A stretch of DNA of 17,517 nucleotides from Smittium culicis (taxonomy: Eukaryota > Kickxellomycota > Harpellomycetes > Harpellales > Legeriomycetaceae): assembly GCA_001970855.1 (NCBI GenBank), contig LSSN01004204.1, positions 1 to 17,517 of the forward strand, in the 5' to 3' direction. The notes under the pieces were generated by a model. The model ran no database searches. It was not told where the DNA came from and saw only the letters and a program-made list of their open reading frames with translations. The position numbers and the translations under genes are program-made. Positions 9,253 to 17,517 of this stretch are shown piece by piece. Position 1 is the stretch's first letter; each line of letters opens with the position of its first letter.

Positions 9253-9934
9253 CTAAACAGCAGCTTTGGAATCAAAAGCATTTGCAGATCCTGGTGTGTC
9301 TGAAACTAGGCAAACGATCATGGAATACAAATAGTAGAAAAAGCTCAGAAGGTAAAATCCGACCTTTATAAAGTTTTCGCGTTTATGTCTTGGTAAAGTC
9401 CTGAACACTTCAGTAGCATCGTAAAATTGTCGATTTCCGGCAATTCTAAATAGTAAAATTGTATAAAAAAGTACAAATGAGAGAAAAATGGGAATTTAGT
9501 AGAAAAAGATTAATTACTTTGAAATGTTCCACGCGACTAATGGAAGATTTAAGAAAAGAGATAACCATTCGCCAACAAGCAAAAACATAAAAACCATAAC
9601 AAAGAATATGATCATTTCGGGCATGACGTACTACAAATAAAATATTAAATTTAAGTATATAAACAATAAAGTTTTAATATAATTTTAAAATAAAAATCTT
9701 ACTGCATTAAGAGTATTCGCTAAATCTATTGGATTGACGTAATCGCATTCAAGATCAGTAAGCATGATGACCTAATTAATTCATACAAAAGAATGATTAG
9801 AAATATAGAATCCAAATAGTTTTCGATATATTTGATAAATTGTTAAGAAATATGCTTACGAAGTAAACGGCTGCGAACAAAAGCAATGCAACAATCAATA
9901 ATGATAGTATATAAATCAAACCAGTGTAATACAT
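9253..9934 (-). CDS. ERV14: Cornichon / Erv14-type ER cargo receptor (four exons)
   Basis: Cornichon proteins are small three- or four-helix membrane proteins that load transmembrane cargo into COPII vesicles at the ER. Exons: 9934-9860, 9771-9703, 9630-9518 and 9445-9253 (450 nt, 149 residues plus TAG). All three introns have GT...AG ends, and joining them gives a continuous frame matching the family. Seen in order: hydrophobic helix 1 (about 4-25) running to VIMLTDLECDYVNPIDL (26-42), the family signature; hydrophobic helices at about 52-70 and 73-83, with the conserved LNLPLVAWNISK; then DATEVFRTLPRHKRENF (95-111), containing VFRTL, equivalent to the IFRTL element of yeast Erv14 linked to COPII binding; a last helix (about 113-133); and a tail SDTPGSANAFDSKAAV. 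The start ATG has A at -3. The gene appears intact. Ten CCAAT boxes lie upstream. Confidence 0.95.
9446..9517 (-). other. Cornichon intron 3
   Basis: 72 bp, donor GTAATT and acceptor TTTAG. It splits the lysine codon of the NISK-IAG junction (phase 2). A CTACTAAATT branch-like sequence lies in its middle. Reading through would give an immediate TAA. Confidence 0.88.
9631..9702 (-). other. Cornichon intron 2
   Basis: 72 bp, donor GTAAGA and acceptor TTTGTAG, phase 0 between NTLNA and YVMPE. Very AT-rich. Confidence 0.88.
9772..9859 (-). other. Cornichon intron 1
   Basis: 88 bp, donor GTAAGC and acceptor AATTAG, phase 0 between AAVYF and VIMLT. A TTCTAATC branch-like sequence lies about 30 nt before the acceptor. 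Confidence 0.88.
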
Positions 9935-10227
9935 CTTGTATCAAATTTCAGTATTTAAAAGCTGTAATTATTATTTATTTTGCAGTATAGGGTTGGCAAT
10001 TGGCTTCAGTTAAAACAAAGAAATAGTATATCAATTTATATCAATTTACTCTTTTGATATTAGCGATAAAAAGATATCTTAAAATGTACCTAAATTCTTT
10101 ATATCAACAAAATAATAGATTAAAATTTTTTGGTGAAAAGCGCAATGATTTTGCTATGTGTCAGTAGGCTCTGATTAGCTTATAGATTCGTATATTAAAC
10201 TAATAAGGTGTACCTCATTAAAGCAAA

Positions 10228-10702
10228 CCAATAGATGCCATATAAAATATCTTGTCGGCTTTTGTCCAATTACCAATCTTTATGTGGCTCTGATATTCAA
10301 TAAATATTAGGCAGCCCAATGAAATTTATTATTAGAATATTGGCACCATTTATACTGCCACCATTGGCATATTCCTAAATTCAAAGATTGCGAATAGCGT
10401 TAAATAAAGCCAAGTAAAAATACTATTACAATAATTTTATAAAGCCTAAGATATCTTTTCCAAACTCGCACAACTTCTCCACACATATAGCCCATCCAAT
10501 GATCACAGAATTCTAATAAGGTGTATTATTGGATAGATGATAGTGTTATTTTATGCATTCTGAGCTTGCTTTACCTGTCTTTTTTTTCTTCGTTTAGCAT
10601 TTGAACGAATATATTGGCTACCTCCGCTCTAATTTTTCACAATTTATAGCTAACATAGTATTCCAAAACATATATTTAAATATAATAGACTAGCTCACCA
10701 AT
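10228..10702. promoter_or_regulatory. Dense CCAAT-box array upstream of the cornichon gene
   Basis: CCAAT at 10228, 10266, 10273, 10316, 10496 and 10698; ATTGG at 10339, 10363, 10528 and 10613 (first base given). That is ten copies in 475 bp, where about one would be expected. Another ATTGG lies at 9999. The segment is GC-richer than its flanks and lacks a clear long ORF. It may be a remote promoter or enhancer of the cornichon gene (300-770 bp upstream of its ATG), or the promoter of an unrecognised transcript. NF-Y/HAP binding is inferred. Confidence 0.45.
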
Positions 10703-11742
10703 AAAATAAAATTATATAAACTTTCCCCGGAAATTGAAACACTTATAATTTAAAAGTTATAACTCTCAAACCTGGAATACCTTTACTATAATGTTATATT
10801 CAAATGAGAAAAAAAATATTAAATATCAAATAATAATGATAATTTTAATAACATATCCTATGAGAAAATATCCTATGTGGAATTCTATATTTGATATGAA
10901 TAAAATTTCGATATACATCTTAATCGGTAAACTTCGACGCAGAATATGTACACCTGTATATTTAAATGTCACAAGGTACTATATTTTAGACCCTTATATC
11001 TTTTTATTCTTATAAAAAGCTTCAGCAAGCCTTTTTGGAATAGTAAAAACACCCTATGACATATAAAACAAATAGTTTGAACATTTATAAAATTGAGCTG
11101 TTTTTTCGAAAAAGATATTTTTTTTCATTTGATAACACAATTAATGTCTTTTTAAAAAAGAATTTAAAATTTAAAACAAAAAAACCACTAGCCATACTTT
11201 AAATCAATTGAAAGTTACTATATTCTGGGAAATATACATCATAATTTTCAAAATGGAGCATTTCTTGAATGCCCTAAAATAAAATAAATTAAGATCTGCA
11301 AAATTCCTCGATATTTTGTAACCTAAATAGCATTTTTTTCAATATTAAAATTTTTTTATGGAATATTAGTACTTTCTGCTCTGAATTTTTATTATATTTA
11401 GTATACATTTTATATTTGTCAAAAAAATAAAATCTATGCGATTTCCAAGATAATTATACGTATATGAATATTCCTCCACAATCACTGCGTCCTATATGCA
11501 CTAAATTCTGGGTTATCATATTATAATAATAATTTTTTTAGTAAAACTCAAAAATACATTTAAAATAATATTAATAATATAATCTTTCGAGATTATCGAA
11601 ATTTAGTATACACGAACTATTTAAAAAAAAGCGTCAATGATTTATTTAACTAATCTCAAAAGAAAAATAAATTAAATTTAGTAATATATATAATGTTACG
11701 CCTTGAATGTGTTAACGATTGAATACTTTGACAACATATGTC

Positions 11743-12218
11743 GGAGTTTTCCCTTTACTCCACCTAGATGTTTAATATTAGTCTAGGGTTTTTTTTTCTG
11801 GTTCAATAGTATAAGTTTGAATAAAGGTTTTAATTGTTTGATTTTCTCAATTTTATTGTACCAAAAAAACTTCTTATCCCTTAAAGCTTGGAAAAAGGAA
11901 GCCTTTTTATAGTTAAAAATTTAATTATAAAACTTGGTGTTTTACTAATGTTTAAGGTATATAAATGTAAAAGGATAATATAATAAAATAATGCAATAAG
12001 ATAATGATAATAGTATAGCTAAACACAAAGAGCAACTCTAACATAAAAAAATTCCACAAAGAAGTAAATCCTCTGTATAAAAAAAACTGTCAGAAGTTGT
12101 TCATATGCTAAAACTTTTAAAGAAAAATCCTTTGTTTTTGTAGGATTCTCCCTATTTCCTTTTTTGAGGATCAACCTCTTTGTAGTCGTATTTAACTACG
12201 ACACATATATTTTTTTTT
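11743..12218 (+). other. Series of short GC-containing stem-loops ending in a T-tract
   Basis: Hairpins seen: GGAGT/ACTCC (11743-11761); AAAAAGG-AAG-CCTTTTT (11892-11908); AATCC/GGATT (12126-12147); GAGG/CCTC (12166-12178); and TGTAGTCGTA/TACGACACA (12181-12205, nine pairs with one bulged A). T9 at 12210-12218 follows. On the plus strand the last hairpin plus T-tract looks like the 3' end of an RNA polymerase III transcript. No known RNA family was recognised and no A/B boxes were found, so this is tentative. Confidence 0.2.
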
Positions 12219-12924
12219 GTAAAAAATAAAAAAATATGTTCTTTTAATAATTATTAGTCAAAAGACGGTATGCCTAGTAAAGCTATGTTAATTTACGATA
12301 AAATGGGGGAAATGTTGAATTTATAGAATTTGTAAATCGCTAAAAATAGCGGCAAGTGACAAAATTTTTATAGAATTTTCCTCTAAAATATTTTTAAAAA
12401 TGATATAAAAAAAATTTTTTTACAAAAATTAAAAAAATATTTGCATGTACAAGTGTTTTGGATTTTATTTATAGTGAAAATAAGAAATTGTAAAAAACAT
12501 ATTTCTCGTATTTTAACCAAATGGATTCTCTATATATTTTCTTTAAAATTTCCTATTAAATATTTACATATTATTTTTTAGATATTTTATAGAAATTTTA
12601 ATTTGGTTAATTCTTGGTCTAAATTTTTCAAAAAAAAACACCAGTCTATAAATTATTTCTTTAATATTATCTGTAACCCAAAATATATGGTTTCAAAATA
12701 TACAGTTATTTTAATTAGATACCAAAACTTTATGGAAAATAAGATTATTTTAAAACTACTAGATTACTATAAAAATCATCTTATCTGGAATTTTATCCAA
12801 ACGAACAACTTCATGACCTAGTAAAAAAATGATGTTGGCAATATTTGAGTTTAAAAACAGATAAAAGTAAATTTTAACTATATTTTTGCTTTTAATGATA
12901 ATTAAATTTTTATATATATCTATA

Positions 12925-12936
12925 TTTTTTTTTTTT
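12925..12936 (+). repeat. T12 homopolymer tract
   Basis: Twelve consecutive T's within a longer T-rich run. Low complexity. Confidence 0.9.
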
Positions 12937-12961
12937 ATTTTTTCCAAAAAAAATAGAATTA

Positions 12962-12983
12962 ATAACAAAAATAACAAAAATAA
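12962..12983 (+). repeat. 9-bp tandem repeat (ATAACAAAA)
   Basis: Two perfect ATAACAAAA units followed by a partial third unit (ATAA). Confidence 0.8.
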
Positions 12984-14656
12984 TTATTTTTACCTTATAG
13001 TAAATTAGTATGTTTTTTCCGGATTATGAATTATCGTTTACTTCACCTGAGTACCGTTATTTTATACTTTGAAATCACAAAAAAAATTTAAAATGCACTA
13101 TAATGTATTGGAATTCGCATGCTTTTAATACTATGGCGAAATTATAATCTCGTTTTTATTTCATTCATCTTATATATTTGGAGGCCAATCACTTTAAAAA
13201 AATTTTCTTTAATATAATTTGAAACTGATCCTATACTCCCCTAATACTGAATAGTTTAAAACTGTTTTTAAATCAAAGGCTTTTGAAGATTTTATTAATA
13301 TTTATAATTCGCTAAATTAAATTTCATTTTAATCTTTTATAAGATGTTATGGGAATTTTATATATCTATAACTATATTCTCTAAAAAACAACACTATTTT
13401 ACCATTACACCAATATTTATAATATTTGTATTTAAAATTGATAATTTATTATACTTGATTTGAAAAAAATTTCCTTCATATTCTTTGTTTTCAATAATGA
13501 ATATATATTATTAAATTAGTCCAAAAAAAATTTTTTTTATCTCTTTATAAACTATATTCACTATACCGAATATAATTATATATAGCACAATTATTATTAT
13601 TGGACTAAATAATTTTATTCATCTTGGTTTTTCGCTTTTTTTTTTCTTCAAAATGTGTTTTTAGACTGCATTTATAATATTTTTTTTATAATCGCACAAA
13701 TATATTTTAAAATATTTAAGTATGATATATATATTTCGAACAAAAGCTTTAATAATTTTAATTATCTATCTTATTTATAGGCTAATTAACAATAATTAAA
13801 ATAAATTAATAAATGTTTTATGTTTAAGCTCTTTGCGGTGATGGTTAGTTCTATAGATTCGCTATTGTAAATATTTTTTAAATTAAAATCAATTATTTCG
13901 TATTTTTTAATACATTGATTTATAATTTGAAAAATTATAGCAAATTTATATGAAATAATGATTTTAGCCTAAGTTATTTAGTTTAATTTTAAATATTATT
14001 TGATTTTTTTCTATTAAAGGTATGAAATCAATATAAATATTTTTGATTTTTTATATAATTTTATCAGTTTTAGAATAATTTAATCGAAAATTTACTCAAA
14101 AAGATACCTTGCTTATTTTAGCTTACATTTATCTTATATAAGAAATACTAAAAAACAGGATTTTCCTAAATCTGATTATCGATTATAATTATCTTTGCTC
14201 AATTTACTAAATAATTTAAATAAAAATTTAAATTTTATCATTATAGCTTTTAAAATAGTTTTAAGCTTATGAAATTTTTATTAATAAAATTTTACAATAA
14301 CTTTATGATTATATTTTTGAATCAAAACTTGAAGCTTGTTGATATCCTTAAATTTCCAAAAATTTAAAAAAAAATTTAAGAATTAGATTATAATGAAAAT
14401 TAATCAATTTAAATTCAAACCTCTTTATTATAATTGATTATTTTAGTTATAAACCCCCTAATGAGTTTAATTTTTGACTAATATTTTGAAACAAATCCAA
14501 GGTATTTTATTAATCTCTAAACTTTTATCCTTTTAGAAAATACATTGATTAGCTTATATTTTCCTAATTATTATTTTTTTTAAAAAAAAATTACTATTTT
14601 ATCGGCAAAGAAATTCAATAAATTTTTTTATGTTTATTATTGGTTTAATTTATAAA

Positions 14657-14679
14657 ATATTAATATTAATATTAATATT
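14657..14679 (+). repeat. 6-bp tandem repeat (ATATTA)
   Basis: Three perfect ATATTA units plus a partial fourth unit. A microsatellite in the gene desert. Confidence 0.85.
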
Positions 14680-17332
14680 TAATTTTCGATATTAACTAGA
14701 TTTGAATAATTATAAATGGTATTAAATTTATCTTTTTTTCGGGAGTAAATATTCTTGCAAAATTCTAAAATATAGTATACATTTTAAATCTCTATTAGAT
14801 ATTTTCGGAATTCTAAGATATTGTAGTTTGAATTTTAACAATTTTATTTGCCATAAAGGGCTTTTTTTTATTATTTTTTACATTTTTTGTAAACATTCCT
14901 AGCTTTTAAATTAAATCACTTCCTATATTGTATATTAAAATATAGCGTGTATAAATTCGTTTATGATTATTTTAAATTATAACGATCAGTTGTTAATAAA
15001 AAATTTTTGATGCTTTAAAATAAATCAATTAATTCCGGAGTTTCTAAACAATTTAATTTTTATTTGGATATAATATATAGATAAATGAATTTTTTTTAGT
15101 AGTAAATCCAAAATTTTCGGTTTAAAAATCATCAATATTCTATAATTCTATGGTGAATAATTTATAACGCATTTTAATGAAGGTCAGATTAACAAATAAT
15201 TTATATAACTATTCTGATTTTATATTTATCATTATCATAATGATTTTTTTACTATTAGTATTCGAATCAATTGTTTTTTTCCATTCAAAAATATTTCTTT
15301 GTAATTATCAAATTAAATATAATTTCTAGTAATAGTTTATTTTAAATCAAATAATCTCATCTTTACTTAGTTTATTACTATAAATACACTTTTATATACT
15401 TAAAACAAGTAAATACCTTTAAGAAAATTTTTTCATATACACAATAAATAATATAAATTATACCAACCAATATTAGAACCGCTATCTAATAAAAATTTAC
15501 GATTGTATCCGATTTCTAATACTGAATAATAATTTATCGTATTTTTTCTCGGCTTTCGATATAATTATCTATATTTTGATAATATGTTTCGCTTATTTAG
15601 TATATTATTATTAATTTAAAACTAGTATTAATGACTGGGAATGTTTTACTTTATTTTTAATGATTTATTCATACAAATTATATATATTTTATCTGATATT
15701 GGTGACTATCTAATTGGAAAATCGGCTATTTCCTTATGGGGATCTGATAATTCTCTGATTTTTTACATTTTTTATTTTATATGGATAATTAAATCTTTAT
15801 GAAATTTTTTTAGATATTCGCATCCTTTTTATTTATACTATTAGCTCCATTTACTATTTCTTAATTATTTTAATTGATTTTATCTCTAAAAAACCTGTCG
15901 ATATTTTGATCAGTATTAATAAAAAAATTATTTGATACCTTTTTTTGATAAGGGTTTAATTTTATTGAGTTTTAAATAAATTTTTAAGCTTTTAATGAAT
16001 GTATAATAAATATGTGTGGAAATTATAATCCCCATTTCAAAAAAAATTCAAAAAATTTATCTAGGCGGTATACTCTTAGATTAATTGATTAATTTATTAT
16101 TTCTTTGTATTGAAATATCCAATAAAAACGCTTTACTATATACAACAAACTAATATTCAATAATAATGAAAAATTATTTTGATTTTTTTTAAAATCACAC
16201 AGCAAACCTTCATCAGAGATTCACATTGCCTTATTGTATTGGATTTGAATTTGATTTAATGCCTAATTCTAGAAGACCGATTTCGTCTTTTAAAATAGAA
16301 AAAAAATGAAAATCGCTATTACTATAATAGAATTGTGTAAGTTTTTCAATTTTAGAAAATAAATTTAGTATTTTTCCTTTTATTTCTATTAATAATATTT
16401 TTTAGCTTAATTTTATATTCTGTATATTTATTAAATTATATTATTTAGAGAGTAAATTAATTAAGCAGATTAAACATCCAATTATTATTCTAAATCTACC
16501 CTATTATGTTAATAATTTTAATTTAAATAGTTTTCAATTATTTTTTATATAATAGTAGATATTTTAAATCTAATATAAGCTATTATTTTTTTAATTAAAC
16601 TGAAATTGAATAATAATTTGGCATTTTTTAAGGAATTAATATGTCACAATTTGTATTTTTTTTAAATATAATAAAAGATAGCCTCAAAAAAGACTAAAAA
16701 CTTAACACTAATTTTTTTGATGTTATTTTCCACTTTTGAATCGCTTCGCAGAAATAATTATTAGTTATAATAGTTTGTAAAGTTTCGATATTGTATAAGA
16801 ATTCAAATTTTGATAAGATATTCTATGTTGGATTTTCAATTTTATAGCGCTATCTATTATTTAACATTTGTATCAAATATTATTTATTTCTTTTAGTTTT
16901 TAATTCATTTTTAAATTTATTAAATAAATATATTCTTACTAAAAACAAAATCGATATTATTTTATCTCTACTATATTTTAAATCAAATCATTTTTTAAAA
17001 AGATTAAAAAAATCTTAATTGTTAAATAGATTTTTTTCTCACGTGAAATAACTCTGATTTTCTATGAATAAAAAATTTTTATTAGTATAATTCTTCGATT
17101 ATCTTAAATTTTCCCATATTATACCACAAACGGGTATAAAATACCGAATTTAATCCAAATTTTGTTTTTAATTCACATTTAAATTTATATTCACGGTTTT
17201 TTTAGAGTTACTTAGTCTGTATAAAATCATTAGGTAAAGATTTCTTTTGAAATGCAATTTTTTACATTCTAAAACCAGAATATATTGTGTATATATCCCA
17301 AATTTATAATTTAATAGTATTAAACAATCTAG

Positions 17333-17362
17333 TTTTTTTTATGATTTTTTTTTTTTTTTTTT
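17333..17362 (+). repeat. T8 and T18 homopolymer tracts
   Basis: T8 at 17333-17340, then ATGA, then T18 at 17345-17362. A poly-T (poly-A on the other strand) this long just before a composition change could be the tail of a retroposed element, or plain low complexity. Confidence 0.85.
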
Positions 17363-17435
17363 AAATTTTATTTAATTTATTAGATAGATAATAAAATGTT
17401 ATGTAAGCTCTAATTAAAAGTAAAAGTTATTTAAG

Positions 17436-17517
17436 TTAAGGAGGAGACGGTTAGAGAGATACAGTTAACTATTGTTAAAGGTAACTTTCCCGCCTGGTTC
17501 AATAGAAAACCAATTGG
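17436..17517. other. GC-richer terminal segment, edge of an unknown unit
   Basis: The last 80 or so bases rise to about 40% GC after 6 kb of very AT-rich DNA. TGTTAAAGG at 17473-17481 resembles the TG-start of a long terminal repeat, and the window ends in the palindrome CCAATTGG. On the minus strand a 28-codon frame stays open from the right edge (PIGFLLNQAGKLPL...). A mobile element or the 3' end of a gene is likely to continue beyond the window, but it cannot be identified. Confidence 0.3.

Larger units (their letters stand above)
11016..17435. other. Very AT-rich gene desert
   Basis: Over 6 kb of roughly 80% A+T with no recognisable protein or tRNA gene. The longest frames (about 72 codons) consist mostly of Lys, Asn, Ile, Phe and Tyr, as chance ORFs do in such sequence. 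It contains long homopolymer runs and simple repeats listed separately. It could be decayed mobile-element sequence or an AT-rich structural region such as an origin or a centromere flank; nothing here decides between these. Confidence 0.6.

Noticed and set aside
10319..10375. Plus-strand 18-codon ORF with a signal-peptide-like start (MKFIIRILAPFILPPLAYS)
   Set aside because: It stops at once, no splice donor follows, and it lies within the CCAAT array; too short to support.
10791..11015. 74-codon plus-strand ORF
   Set aside because: Its composition is that of chance AT-rich translation and no domain is visible; a short tandem ATATCCTATG in it is too small to interpret.
12603..12977. Two 72-codon ORFs, one on each strand, overlapping near 12759-12821
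   Set aside because: Both are dominated by Lys, Asn, Ile and Phe, contain poly-A/T runs and show no family resemblance.
1..17517. CRISPR arrays, bacterial operons, phage or insertion-sequence genes
   Set aside because: No regularly spaced repeats, no transposase or phage proteins, and the spliceosomal introns and mitochondrial-type proteins mark this as eukaryotic nuclear DNA.

Overview
The window looks like nuclear DNA of an AT-rich, intron-containing fungus. Four protein genes are recognisable, all on the minus strand, plus one tRNA gene on the plus strand. Coding exons are clearly richer in GC than the surrounding DNA. Introns are short (72-177 bp) and use GTAAG/GTAAT...TAG signals. A fungal-type MICOS subunit, an Erv14-type cornichon and a mitochondrial malate dehydrogenase all point to a fungus with respiring mitochondria. 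Multiple introns in a 450-nt coding sequence argue against a budding yeast. An early-diverging lineage (for example Zoopagomycota) would fit, but this is inference and no species can be named.

Layout. 1-977: the 5' part of mitochondrial malate dehydrogenase, with one intron; it runs off the left edge. 978-2549: intergenic, with a strikingly C-rich 140-bp block, CCAAT boxes and a perfect hairpin upstream of MDH. 2550-3239: an intact, intronless glutathione S-transferase, with a duplicated motif block upstream. 3240-7033: AT-rich intergenic DNA with one 98-codon ORF of uncertain status, a small GC island (about 6120-6195) and a two-motif repeat present twice in swapped order. 7034-7408: a small protein most like MICOS subunit MIC12, preceded by six CCAAT pentamers. 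7757-7828: tRNA-Gln(CTG). 7829-9252: no gene seen. 9253-9934: a four-exon cornichon/Erv14 cargo receptor, preceded by a region holding ten CCAAT pentamers in 475 bp. 10.8-17.4 kb: a very AT-rich stretch without recognisable genes, containing homopolymer tracts, microsatellites and a set of short stem-loops near 11.7-12.2 kb. The last roughly 80 bp turn abruptly GC-richer and probably enter another unit, a gene or a mobile element.

Two of the four proteins act in the mitochondrion (TCA cycle; crista junctions), one in ER-to-Golgi export and one in detoxification. Nothing suggests an operon-like unit. The most interesting signals are regulatory: dense CCAAT clusters in front of three of the four genes, suggesting NF-Y/HAP-type control, and the duplicated upstream module of the GST gene. 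I did not find a convincing new multi-gene system.
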